58,174 bases of DNA from Akkermansia muciniphila (GTDB taxonomy: Bacteria; Verrucomicrobiota; Verrucomicrobiia; Verrucomicrobiales; Akkermansiaceae): the NCBI GenBank assembly GCA_945883695.1, contig CAMCYK010000007.1, positions 1 through 58,174 on the forward strand, in the 5' to 3' direction. The notes under the pieces are model-generated. The model saw only the letters and a list, made by a program, of their open reading frames with translations, did not search any database and was not told the DNA's origin. This document shows positions 7,632-16,269 of this stretch, in pieces (position 1 is the stretch's first letter; the number at the start of each line of letters is the position of its first letter). A program made the translations under genes and the position numbers.

Positions 7632-9073
7632 GTGCGTGTCCCTCGATCGAAGTCCGGCGGGTGGAGTTCCGGGTGCTGCCGATGCGCACCCGCTTTCCCT
7701 TCAAATACGGCATCGCCAGCATGACGGAGCTGCCGCATCTCTTTGTCGCGGTCTCGTGCCTCCGCGACGGACGTGAGACGGCGGGACTGGCTGCGGAAGG
7801 CTTGCCGCCGAAATGGTTCACCAAGGATCCGGCGACCACTTTCGATCAGGATCTTCCCGCGATGCTGGAAGTCATCCGACACGCCGCGGACCTCGCCACG
7901 GCGGCGGGGAAATGCGCGTCGTACTTCGATTTCTGGAAAGCGCTGTATTTCCCCCAATCCGAGTGGGCGGCCGTCCGGGGCCTGCCGCCGCTGCTGGCGA
8001 ACCTGGGTGTCAGCCTGTTGGAGCGCGCGGTGCTCGACGCCCTGTGCCGCGGCATTGGGATACCGGCGGGAAAAGTCCTGCGCGATGGAAGCCTCGGCAT
8101 CCGGCTGGGTGAGATCCGGCCGGAGCTTGACGGCTGCGAGGTCGCGGAGCTGCTGCCATCGTCGCCCCTCGACCGGATCCAGGTGCGCCACACCGTCGGC
8201 CTCGGCGACCCGCTGACCGCGGAGGACATCGCGGAGCCGCTCGACGACGGCCTGCCGCTGGCGCTCGACGAGTGCATCCGCAGTTATGGCTTGAGTTATT
8301 TCAAAGTGAAGGTCTGCGGGAACCCGGATATCGACCGGGCGCGACTGGCCAAGCTCGCGGCGATCTTCGGGCGGGAGACGGGAGGCAACTACCGGATCAC
8401 GCTCGATGGCAACGAACAGTTCGCCGACATCGCGTCCTTCGCCGCCGGGTGGCAGGCGTGGCGCGACGATCCGGCGATCCGTCCGATGCTGGCCCGTTTG
8501 ATCTTCGTCGAGCAGCCGCTCCACCGCGACCGGGCGCTGGAGCCCGCGGTGGGCGAGGCGCTGAAGGCCTGGGGGAGCGAGGCGCCGCCGCTGGTGATCG
8601 ATGAATCGGAAGCCACGCTCGAATCCTTGCCCGCCGCGCTGGCGCTCGGCTACCGCGGGACCAGCCACAAGAACTGCAAGGGCATCGTCAAGGGCATCGC
8701 GAACGCCTGCCTGCTCGAGCACCGGCGGCGGCGCGATGGCACGGACCTGCTGTTGAGCGGAGAGGATCTGGCGAACGTCGGGCCGGTGGCCTTGCTGCAG
8801 GACCTGGCGATGATGGCGAGCTTCGGTATCGGCCACGTCGAGCGCAACGGCCATCACTACTTCAAAGGTCTTTCGATGTATCCTGAGTCGCTGCAACAGC
8901 AAGTCCTCGCGGACCACGGCGACCTTTACCGGCGGCATCCGGACGGCTTTCCCACCCTGGCGATCGATGGCGGCGAGATTCATCTCAGCAGCGTGATCGA
9001 ATCGCCGTTTGGCTGCCGCGGCATCCCGGACCTCCGCGCATTCCCAACCCTCGACGAGTGGCGCGGGACGTGA
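7628..9073 (+). CDS. Enolase-superfamily (mandelate racemase/muconate lactonizing-like) protein
   Basis: The protein has 481 aa from the ATG at 7628, which overlaps the previous stop (ATGA coupling). An N-terminal capping domain (VEFRVLPMRTRFPFKYGIASM) is followed by the barrel. The barrel has a KVKVCG strand that may supply the base Lys, ITLDGNEQF (first metal Asp), FVEQPL (metal Glu) and VIDESEATLESL (third acidic ligand). This is the ligand order of mandelate-racemase-type enzymes, which abstract the proton alpha to a carboxylate. The protein is longer than the usual 370-400 aa, with insertions between the cap and the barrel. The substrate is unknown. The pairing with a MetE-like barrel suggests one catabolic or demethylation step series. 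Confidence 0.75.
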   Translation: MSACPSIEVRRVEFRVLPMRTRFPFKYGIASMTELPHLFVAVSCLRDGRETAGLAAEGLPPKWFTKDPATTFDQDLPAMLEVIRHAADLATAAGKCASYFDFWKALYFPQSEWAAVRGLPPLLANLGVSLLERAVLDALCRGIGIPAGKVLRDGSLGIRLGEIRPELDGCEVAELLPSSPLDRIQVRHTVGLGDPLTAEDIAEPLDDGLPLALDECIRSYGLSYFKVKVCGNPDIDRARLAKLAAIFGRETGGNYRITLDGNEQFADIASFAAGWQAWRDDPAIRPMLARLIFVEQPLHRDRALEPAVGEALKAWGSEAPPLVIDESEATLESLPAALALGYRGTSHKNCKGIVKGIANACLLEHRRRRDGTDLLLSGEDLANVGPVALLQDLAMMASFGIGHVERNGHHYFKGLSMYPESLQQQVLADHGDLYRRHPDGFPTLAIDGGEIHLSSVIESPFGCRGIPDLRAFPTLDEWRGT

Positions 9074-9119
9074 GGCCGGCCGAATGCCGCGGGGTCGGGC
9101 CACGGAGGATGGGGTCAAG

Positions 9120-9614
9120 CTATCCCCGGCTGCGCTCCAGCAGCACGAGCATGAGGAAACTGAGGAACAGGTTCAGCTCCTCGCGCGGGTTGAGTTCGCC
9201 GAGTTTGTCGATCTGGAAGCGGCCTTCCCAGAATGCGGGCTGCTTGGTGAGGCGCATGGCCGGGGTGCCGTCGGTGCGGGTGGCGGCGTAGCGGGCGGAC
9301 CAATCGATCACCTTGTTGGCCTTGATTTCGGCGAGGAGGGTCGCGCGGGAGTTGTCGGTGAAGATTTCGACGTGTTCGCGGAACTTGAGCAGCTTCTGCT
9401 TGGTGTGGAGCACGACGCGGCCGTTGGCGTCGGTGACGGTCGCCTGGCTGGCGAGGGCGATGATCTTGAAACTGAGCATGAGAGGATACTGGATCCCCTC
9501 GATCTGGCGGGCGATATTGTCCTTGGGAAGCGGCGGGGCGATGGACGAGGCGGGAGGGGCGTAGGGATTACTACGGTCATGGCGGCGATTCCAACGGGAA
9601 TAACGGAATCTCAT
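9120..9614 (-). CDS. LURP-one-related/scramblase-like protein, probably internally shortened
   Basis: This is a 164-aa protein from the ATG at 9614. An N-terminal NPYAPPAS-type Pro-rich segment precedes a beta-rich LURP-one-like core (FPLMLSFK-like strand at 44-51, KQKLLKFREHVEIFTD, AEIKANKVIDWSARY). The C-terminal end has FWEGRFQIDKLGELNPREE and a hydrophobic tail. From memory, homologues carry a further 60-90 residues between the DWSARY and ATRTDGTPAMRL blocks (junction about residue 110). Here the two are joined directly and in frame, so an internal deletion is likely. Function in bacteria is unknown. The opposite-strand frame over the same bases is not protein-like. Confidence 0.6.
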   Translation of the reverse strand: MRFRYSRWNRRHDRSNPYAPPASSIAPPLPKDNIARQIEGIQYPLMLSFKIIALASQATVTDANGRVVLHTKQKLLKFREHVEIFTDNSRATLLAEIKANKVIDWSARYAATRTDGTPAMRLTKQPAFWEGRFQIDKLGELNPREELNLFLSFLMLVLLERSRG

Positions 9615-10020
9615 GCATTTGACACGGGTGTGCCAAGGTGGAAGGCGTGCGTCTCTCCATTTTTCGTCCCGGCAGCCCGCCCTGCCGAAGGAGATGATCC
9701 GACCCATCCGCTCCGATTCGAGGAACCGCATCGCGGCGGGTCTTCCCGCGATCCGCCGCAGGCCTTGGACTGCGGGGACTGGTCGCTTTCCCGGAGAAGC
9801 TTGCTGAGCCGGACCCGCACCCCCGGCAAGCCTCGGGTGGAAAGCGGAGGCAAGCCTCCGCACTCCAAGGCGGCTCGGCCGCATCATTCGTCCGGGCCGG
9901 GGGTTCCAAAAACGGCGCCAGGAAACGGGAAAACAATCGACGCACGACCCGTTTTTTGCGACCTCCAGTCTGTTATTCGTGATTCGTTGATAGGCGTCGA
10001 TTCCTCTCCCCTCCCGTACC
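9615..10020. repeat. Gene gap with REP-like hairpin cluster
   Basis: This gap holds several inverted repeats in a row: ATCGCGG/CCGCGAT near 9730, CCGCAG/CTGCGG around 9759-9778, GCTTGC/GCAAGC near 9800-9830, and the perfect GCGGAGG-caag-CCTCCGC at 9844-9861. The phrase CCTTGGACTGC recurs in the gap at 51498-51872, so the elements look dispersed. Promoters of both flanking divergent genes should lie at its ends. No credible gene is present. Confidence 0.55.
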
Positions 10021-13000
10021 ATGCGCTGGTTCCTCTCCCCTCTCCTCCTCACCCTGACTCTCGCCACGGTCTCCGCCGCCCCGGAAATCAGGGTCGAAGC
10101 CGGCGGTGTGGCCCGCGTGTCAGGCTCCACCCTGCGGCTCGCCAGCAGCTTGGTTTCCCAAGTGACCGATCCGATCGAATTCCCGGGACCATCCGCACCC
10201 CTCACCGTCGCGTTCCCGAACGTGGTTCCCGGCGACTATTTCGGACAGGTCTCGACCAATGGTGGCATCTACTCCGCGGCCACCCCTCTGATCGTGCATC
10301 CCGCGGCGGGGACCTTGACCTTCACCCACGATCCCGGACCCGTCTTGAAGGCCGACTACCGGCTCCTGCGGGTCATCGACTCCTGTGCGGAAATCACGAT
10401 CCGCAATACCGGCGACACCGCGCTGACCGGGCTCACGGCCACCGTGAACGGCGCGGGATTCACTCTCGATGCCAGCGGCCTGGCCACCGGCCTTGCTCCC
10501 GCCGGGACGACGACCCTGACCGTCTGCTTCGCCACCACCGGGACGGGCCCGCACCCCGGCTCGCTGAATATCACGAGCGCTGCCGGTTCCTTCACGCTCG
10601 CCCTGGTCGGCGACAACGCTCCGGGCCCGATCATCGTCGTGCCGCCGGTGCCCGCCATCACCGTGATCGGCAATCGGACCTCCTTTGAAACCGCGGTCGG
10701 CCCCGAGCGGATCACCGACGACTTTTCCGGCTCGACTCCAACGTTCCCCGTCACCACCGCGCGCGGCGCGATCGCCGGCGGACTCTGGACTGACATCGCG
10801 CGCAACCCCGAGCCATCCACGGTCTGGCAGGTCCCGTTCGGAATGACCGGCTGGGGCGGCACCTGGGATTTAACCACGGCGGGCACCGGCGGCGGGCTGG
10901 CCTTCGAAGTCGACTTCGGTGGCGGCAACATCGTCATGGTCCCGGCCCATCTCCCCCCCGGTTCGGCGGCCGGTACCTTCTTCGGTTTCACCGCCAGCGT
11001 GCCCTTCTACGGGGTCCGCGTCCGTCAGTTCGACTCGCAGAACAACACGCTGCAGGAGACGCATACCTTCGACGACCTGACGGTGGCGATCTCCATCAGC
11101 GGCGAGATCGCGGTGCACGACGGCGCCAACACCGCGGCCCCGCAGGTCGCCGACGGCCAGCTTGCGCCGCTCGGCTTTGGCACCGTGGCCCGCAACAGCC
11201 CGGCCAGCCGCACCCTGACCCTCGCCAACAGCGGCGCCCAAGCGCTGGAAGTGGTGGGCATCGGCACCAGCGGGAAGTTCCAGATCGCGAACGCCCCGGC
11301 TCTCCCCTTCACCGTCGCCCCCGGGGGAAGCGCGAATTTCGATGTCATCTTCACCTCGGCCAACGGCGGCACCTTCCAAAGCCGGGTGGATATCCTGAGT
11401 TCGGACGCCGACGAAACCCGCTTCGATTTCCCCGTCTCCGCCACCGTCACGACCGACACCCGGCTCCGGCTCGTCAACAGCCAGAACAATGCCGAAGTGA
11501 CCGACGGGCAAACGACGGTCATCGCCATCCAGCCCAACGCCTTCGGCGGCGGGTCCTCGGTTTCGCTCAACCTCAACAACATCGGGCTCGACCCGCTCGT
11601 GCTCAGCAGCGTGTCGCTTCCCGCCGGATTCCAGATTTTCAAGACCCTGCCCCTCACCATTCAACCGGGGCAGTCCGATTTCCTCAGCTTCACGAGCGTC
11701 GGACCCGCCGCGGGCTACTACGAGGGAAACGTCACGCTCACGACCAACGACAGCGTGAAGACGACCCTCACCTTCCCCCTCGGCGCCCTTTTCAACATGC
11801 CGGAGATCCAGGTGCTGCAGAATTTCAGCCTCGACCGCGCTTCGGGCTCGGCGGTGGACTACGGAACGACACGGCTCGGCCAGAAGAAGGTGACGTCCTT
11901 CCTCGTCAAGAACCTCCACGCCGGTCCCTTGACCGTCACCGGCGTCACCCTTCCGCCGGGCTACGCGCTGGGTACTTCCACGCCGGCCTTCCCCTTCACG
12001 CTGATCCGCAACCAGACGCGCGAGATTCCGGTGGAACTCGTCGGCACTTCCCCCGGCACCTACACCGGCACCTTGTCCATCGCGAACAACGATCATGACG
12101 AAGGTCCGTTCGAGTTGATGCTAACCGGCATCGTGTCGCCGGAGTCGATCCTGTTCTTCGGTTTCAACACCTTCATCAACGAAGGCGAATCCGTCGGGGC
12201 CTTCGCCACCGGCAGCGGACCGGTGGCCTATGCCTGGGACCTTGACGGCGACGGCGAGTTCGACGACGCGACCGGCTCGACGATCCAACTGCCGGACAGC
12301 GACGGTCCCGGCACTTTCCCCGCCTCCGTCCGCATGACCGACAGCCTGACGTCGATGACCCGCAGCGGGAGCGTTCCGATTGTCAACCGGACGCCCTTTG
12401 CCCAGGCAAACGCCCCGCAAAGCATCATCGCCGGCACCAGCCTGGTCCTCAATGTCACGACGAACGATGCCCCGGCGGACCTGGCGGCGGGGATGGCGTG
12501 GCGGATCGACTGGGGCGGCGGCAGCCTCGAGACCACGCCCGCCGGCCATCCCGGAGCCATGATGTTCAGCCGCGTCCTCACCCAGCCCGGCCGGGCCAAC
12601 ATTGGCATTGAAGTCACCGACAAGGACGGCGCGACCGGCAGCAACGGCGTGTCGGTGTGGGTGAATAGCGCGGTCGTCGGTGTCTTCGACGGCGCGAACA
12701 CCGGCAGCCCGGAACTGCGGGATGGCGAGAGTAGCCTGTCGTTTGCCACGCTTGCCGGCGGCACGCTGGACCGCCCGCTCACCGTGCTCAACCGCGGCGC
12801 CAGCCCCGCCACCATCGGGCCGGTGACCCTGCCGGCCGGCTTTTCACTGGTCGCACCGCCCGCCTTTCCCGCCGTCCTCGCCCCCGGTGCCACGCTCGCG
12901 CTGACGCTCCGCTTCGCCCCGCCCGTCGGCGGCAGCTACGGCGGGCCGATGACGGTGGCGACCAGCGACCCCTTGATGCCCTCCTTCGATCTCAATCTGA

Positions 13001-13971
13001 GCGGTTCCGCCGCCGCGCCGGACATCGAGGTGAACGAATCCCAATCCGAGCGATTCGACTTCGCGAGCGGCGAGGCAAGCTTCAGCGTTTTTCCCGGAAC
13101 CGAACCGTTCTTCGGCCTTTCCATCAATATCAGGAGCGATAATTCGGAAGCCCCGCTGGTCATCTCCGCCATCGACCTTCCGCCGAATTTCCAGCTCGAG
13201 AATCCTCCGGCCTTCCCCATCGATTTCACCTCGTCGCGCTCCCGAAACATTCGCATCCAGTGCACCGGGGCCTCGCCCGGTTTCTATAAGGGCTGGGTCA
13301 CCATCCACTCGAACGATCCCGATGAAAGCCCGTTCCGCTTCTTCGTCCGGTCCAATGTCGGCAACGTCGCCGACCTCCTCGTGAAATCCGACGGCAGCGA
13401 CACCTCCTCCGCGACCGGCATCATCCTCAACGGACAGGCGACCCCGCTCGCCTTGCCCCTCCAGCTCCGGCTCCGCAATCAGGGCAGCGGAACCATCAAT
13501 GTCAGCGCCATCAGCCTGCCGGCCGGTTTCGCCTTCGCCAGCCCGCCCGCGCTGCCGCTCAACCTTTCCGGATCGTCCACCCTGCCGGCGATCGTCCTGA
13601 CCGCCACCGCCCCCGGCACTTACAGCGGCCAGGTTGTCATCACCAGCAGCGATCCGGACGAGAACCCTTTCCAGTTCGCCCTCGGCGCCACCGTTCCCGG
13701 CGGGGAGCCCCAGGCACCGAAACTGACCGCTTTCAACCTCGTCCCGGCCACCGCCGGCGCCGGAGTCGCCTTTTCCGGCGGCATCAGCGGCCCGCCGAAC
13801 GCGACCGTCGTGGTCGAAGGATCCCGCGATCTCGGTAAAAATGATCCATGGACCGAAGTGACCCGCGTCATCCTCGACGGCGCGGGCCTCGGCACGATCC
13901 CGCCGGCCACCGCCCCGGACACTTTGGGCGTCCCCCGTTTCTTCGTGAGGTTGAAGCTGCTTTCCCCGTGA
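10021..13971 (+). CDS. Large secreted choice-of-anchor D (ASH-like repeat) protein
   Basis: The protein has 1316 aa with a signal peptide (MRWFLSPLLLTLTLATVSA). Repeats have the ASPM-SPD2-Hydin/choice-of-anchor D pattern, a VxxxxLPxGFxxxxPPxxPxxLxPG core, at roughly residues 100-195, 360-480, 490-600, 600-705, 885-1000, 1000-1115 and 1115-1235. A PKD-like section (about 720-870, with AYAWDLDGDGEFDD) sits in the middle, and another Ig-like piece at 215-350. The C-terminus (VVVEGSRDLGKNDPWTEVT through FFVRLKLLSP) is the strand-rich tail common in verrucomicrobial exported proteins. No catalytic motif is visible. It is probably an outer-surface or extracellular scaffold or adhesin. It stands alone as a transcription unit. 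Confidence 0.85.
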   Translation: MRWFLSPLLLTLTLATVSAAPEIRVEAGGVARVSGSTLRLASSLVSQVTDPIEFPGPSAPLTVAFPNVVPGDYFGQVSTNGGIYSAATPLIVHPAAGTLTFTHDPGPVLKADYRLLRVIDSCAEITIRNTGDTALTGLTATVNGAGFTLDASGLATGLAPAGTTTLTVCFATTGTGPHPGSLNITSAAGSFTLALVGDNAPGPIIVVPPVPAITVIGNRTSFETAVGPERITDDFSGSTPTFPVTTARGAIAGGLWTDIARNPEPSTVWQVPFGMTGWGGTWDLTTAGTGGGLAFEVDFGGGNIVMVPAHLPPGSAAGTFFGFTASVPFYGVRVRQFDSQNNTLQETHTFDDLTVAISISGEIAVHDGANTAAPQVADGQLAPLGFGTVARNSPASRTLTLANSGAQALEVVGIGTSGKFQIANAPALPFTVAPGGSANFDVIFTSANGGTFQSRVDILSSDADETRFDFPVSATVTTDTRLRLVNSQNNAEVTDGQTTVIAIQPNAFGGGSSVSLNLNNIGLDPLVLSSVSLPAGFQIFKTLPLTIQPGQSDFLSFTSVGPAAGYYEGNVTLTTNDSVKTTLTFPLGALFNMPEIQVLQNFSLDRASGSAVDYGTTRLGQKKVTSFLVKNLHAGPLTVTGVTLPPGYALGTSTPAFPFTLIRNQTREIPVELVGTSPGTYTGTLSIANNDHDEGPFELMLTGIVSPESILFFGFNTFINEGESVGAFATGSGPVAYAWDLDGDGEFDDATGSTIQLPDSDGPGTFPASVRMTDSLTSMTRSGSVPIVNRTPFAQANAPQSIIAGTSLVLNVTTNDAPADLAAGMAWRIDWGGGSLETTPAGHPGAMMFSRVLTQPGRANIGIEVTDKDGATGSNGVSVWVNSAVVGVFDGANTGSPELRDGESSLSFATLAGGTLDRPLTVLNRGASPATIGPVTLPAGFSLVAPPAFPAVLAPGATLALTLRFAPPVGGSYGGPMTVATSDPLMPSFDLNLSGSAAAPDIEVNESQSERFDFASGEASFSVFPGTEPFFGLSINIRSDNSEAPLVISAIDLPPNFQLENPPAFPIDFTSSRSRNIRIQCTGASPGFYKGWVTIHSNDPDESPFRFFVRSNVGNVADLLVKSDGSDTSSATGIILNGQATPLALPLQLRLRNQGSGTINVSAISLPAGFAFASPPALPLNLSGSSTLPAIVLTATAPGTYSGQVVITSSDPDENPFQFALGATVPGGEPQAPKLTAFNLVPATAGAGVAFSGGISGPPNATVVVEGSRDLGKNDPWTEVTRVILDGAGLGTIPPATAPDTLGVPRFFVRLKLLSP

Positions 13972-13987
13972 CTTCCATCGTCCCGCC

Positions 13988-14626
13988 ATGCCGCCCGAGA
14001 TTCTCAGCGCCGCCCTGGTCCTCTGGGACTACCACCAGCTTGGCCACCAAGCCGCGCAGGCCGATGGCATCCTGGTCTTCGGCAGCAACGACCTTCGGGT
14101 CGCCCGCCATGCCGCCGAGCTCTTTCACGCCGGTCTCGCGCCGTGGATCCTCTTCTCCGGCGCGCGCGGCCGGATGACGGGGCACTGGCCGGAAACCGAG
14201 GCGGTCGCGATGGCCCGGGTCGCCCGTGAAAACGGAGTTCCACAGTCTTGCATCCGGGTCGAGGACCGCGCCACCCACACCGGGGAAAACATCCGCTTTT
14301 CGCGCGACCTGCTCGCCGCGGCGGGGATCGTCATTTCCTCCGCGATCGTCGTCCAGAAACCCTACATGGAACGCCGCACCATCGCCGCGCTCGACGTGCA
14401 ATGGCCCGACGCGAAGTTCCTCGCCAGTTCGCCCCGCCTGGGGTTCCTGCAATATATCACGCCCGAACTTCCCCCCGAACTCGTCATTCCCGCCATGGTG
14501 GGCGACTTCCGGCGCATCCTCGACTACCCCGCCCTCGGTTTCGCCTCGGCGCAGGAAGTCCCCGCACAGGTCCTCGCCGCCTATCACCTGCTGATGGCCG
14601 GCGGTTTCGGAGAGCGCCTTGTTTGA
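13988..14626 (+). CDS. ydcF: YdcF family (DUF218) protein
   Basis: This is a 212-aa DUF218/YdcF-type protein of the SanA/YdcF fold. Visible hallmarks are the early DGILVFGSNDLRVARHAAELF block, ILFSGARG after the second strand, ETEAVAMARVARENGVP and the conserved ATHTGENIRFSRDLL. No membrane anchor or signal peptide is present. Its biochemical role is not established; a nucleotide-binding pocket is proposed for the family. It lies 16 bp after the choice-of-anchor gene and could be read through from it. It converges with the PQQ-like propeller gene, with 29 bp between the stops. Confidence 0.85.
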   Translation: MPPEILSAALVLWDYHQLGHQAAQADGILVFGSNDLRVARHAAELFHAGLAPWILFSGARGRMTGHWPETEAVAMARVARENGVPQSCIRVEDRATHTGENIRFSRDLLAAAGIVISSAIVVQKPYMERRTIAALDVQWPDAKFLASSPRLGFLQYITPELPPELVIPAMVGDFRRILDYPALGFASAQEVPAQVLAAYHLLMAGGFGERLV

Positions 14627-14655
14627 CGGACCCGCTTGAAGCCGCGGATCACACC

Positions 14656-15951
14656 CTATGGCGTTTTGCCGATCCGATAGATATGGGACTTGGTTCGAAG
14701 ATAGAGTGAACTCCCGTCCAGCGCGGCGGACGCCATGAACCCGCCCGCGAGCGGATTGGTCGCCACCAGTTCCATCTTGTCGCCAGGTCGGACGACCTGG
14801 GTTTCGCCTTCCTCGCTGAGGAAAAACAGGTGGCCGTCGGCATGGACGCCGGAGGAAGAATAGCGGCCGCCAAGCGGAAGAGATTCCTCGATCCGGCCGC
14901 TGGCCCCGTCGATCCGGCTCAGGACCCCCAGCTCCGAGGTGATGTAGATCTTGCCATCGACCACCAGCGGCGACGGCAGCGTGGGAATCCGCTTCATCTC
15001 GTCCCACTCGACGTGGGTGCGGGTGACATCGCCCTTCATCTCGCCGTCAAGCCGGACGCCCAGGAGATGGGCCTTGCCGAAGCCGGTGTTGATGATGGCC
15101 ATCTTGTCGTCCACGAAGACCGGGCTCGCGGCGTTGGAGTATCCGTCGTAGGTGATTTTCCAGAGTTCCTTGCCGGTGTCGGCGTCGTAGCCGTAGCATG
15201 CCTTGGCACCGGGGCTGACCAGCTGGACCCGGCCCCCGACGGTAACGAATCCGGGGGTCGTGTAGGCTTTCCGGAAATCCCCGTCGCCGCGGATCTTCCC
15301 TCCCGCCTCGACGTCGCCGAAGTCGGTCGTCCGGTCCGTTTTCCACACCGTTTTTCCCGTCTTGCGGTCGAGCGCCACCAGGTACTGCACGTCCACGCCA
15401 TCCATCGTGAGGATCACGGTGTTGCCATGGAGCACCACCGACGATCCCGGCCCGCGGAAGTGGCGGCACGGGAGATCGCGGCGCTGCCAGACCACCTTGC
15501 CCGTCGCGCGGTCGAGCGCGGCGGTGCCATAACTGCCGAAATGGACATAGACCCGCTCCCCGTCGATCGCCGGCGAGCAGGAGCCGTAACAGTTCACGGC
15601 GTTGGCGAGCGGCTCCGGATCCGGGTTCTCGAACAGCAGCAGGTCGTGGACCTTGCGCCCGCTCGCCTTGTCGAGGCAGACCGCGGACATTTTCTTGCCG
15701 TCCTCGGTGGCGGTCGTCAGCCAGACCTGGTCGCCCATCACGACCGGCGTCGACCAGGCCCGGCCGGGCACCGGAGTCTTCCACACGACGTTTTTCGATT
15801 CGCTCCATTCGAGCGGGAATCCGTGGAGGGCCCCGTCTTCCCGCGGCGGATACACCCCGTCGCCACCCGGCCCGCGGAACTGCGGCCATTCCGCGAGGAC
15901 GGGAGGCGTCCCCGCCATCATGACTCCCACCAGCATCCATCGCTTCAGCAT
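14656..15951 (-). CDS. PQQ-binding-like beta-propeller repeat protein
   Basis: This is a 431-aa exported propeller. The start at 15951 gives MLKRWMLVGVMMAGTPPVLA, a clean signal peptide; the frame is open further upstream but with non-protein-like codons. Blades are marked by WPQFRGPGGDGVYP, VCLDKASGRKVHDLLL, AALDRATGKVVWQRRD, VALDRKTGKTVWKTDR and YDADTGKELWKITYDG, a regular A-D-x-x-T-G-K-x-x-W spacing. It is homologous to the gene at 284-1495, with a more regular repeat. It is probably a periplasmic structural or assembly propeller, with no evidence of PQQ-dependent dehydrogenase activity. Its promoter region (15952 onward) carries a hairpin and a LacI-type palindrome shared with the divergent gene at 16270. 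Confidence 0.85.
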   Translation of the reverse strand: MLKRWMLVGVMMAGTPPVLAEWPQFRGPGGDGVYPPREDGALHGFPLEWSESKNVVWKTPVPGRAWSTPVVMGDQVWLTTATEDGKKMSAVCLDKASGRKVHDLLLFENPDPEPLANAVNCYGSCSPAIDGERVYVHFGSYGTAALDRATGKVVWQRRDLPCRHFRGPGSSVVLHGNTVILTMDGVDVQYLVALDRKTGKTVWKTDRTTDFGDVEAGGKIRGDGDFRKAYTTPGFVTVGGRVQLVSPGAKACYGYDADTGKELWKITYDGYSNAASPVFVDDKMAIINTGFGKAHLLGVRLDGEMKGDVTRTHVEWDEMKRIPTLPSPLVVDGKIYITSELGVLSRIDGASGRIEESLPLGGRYSSSGVHADGHLFFLSEEGETQVVRPGDKMELVATNPLAGGFMASAALDGSSLYLRTKSHIYRIGKTP

Positions 15952-16052
15952 CCGCGCAGGCTCTCGTCCCGACTCCGGGCCCGCAAGCCGGAACTTGCCG
16001 GGGTGGCCGGGTCGCAGACCGAATGCCGCACCGACCTTGGGTCGATGTCCGG

Positions 16053-16073
16053 GTGTTGACCACAGGTCAACAC
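16053..16073. repeat. Perfect hairpin GTGTTGACC/GGTCAACAC, copy 1 of a dispersed element
   Basis: A 9-bp perfect stem with a 3-nt loop (16053-16061 and 16065-16073) is followed by TCCTTAA. The same right arm in variant form (CCACAGGTCGACACTCCTTAA-type) recurs at 44263-44284, directly after another gene. The recurrence suggests a mobile or REP-type intergenic element rather than a site specific to this gene. It has no U-tract, so it is a poor intrinsic terminator. Confidence 0.7.
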
Positions 16074-16117
16074 TCCTTAACCGCGCTGCCTCGAGACGGT
16101 TCACGAAGACGCTGATT

Positions 16118-16127
16118 CAAGCGCTTG
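16118..16127. promoter_or_regulatory. LacI/GalR-type operator-like palindrome
   Basis: CAAGCGCTTG is a perfect 10-bp palindrome centred on CG, the classical core of LacI/GalR-family operators. It lies between the divergent PQQ-like propeller (start 15951) and the exported protein gene (start 16270), which already has a second, different site at 16204. Which regulator binds it is unknown. Confidence 0.45.
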
Positions 16128-16203
16128 CATGCACGGCAACCCGCTTCGAGGCTCTTTAAATTTGACCTTGCCACCCGCGGCCCGGCCGGGCGATGGTCGT
16201 TTG

Positions 16204-16219
16204 TTGCATAAAATTCCAT
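16204..16219. promoter_or_regulatory. Candidate LacI operator, TTGCA-N6-T half-decayed
   Basis: TTGCATAAAATTCCAT shares the left half TTGCA and the TAAAAT spacer with the better site at 23485-23500. It lies 51 bp before the GTG start of the exported protein gene. The right half-site is degenerate (TCCAT), so binding may be weak. Confidence 0.45.
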
Positions 16220-16269
16220 TCTCTGGTTTTTCTCCGGAGCCGCTCCCAAGCCGTGCAAACCCAACGCCC

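Noticed and set aside
7346-9118. A 590-codon minus-strand frame over the MetE/enolase pair
   Set aside because: It is the antisense of two genes with intact catalytic motifs; the translation is Arg/Gln/Ala-rich and lacks any motif.
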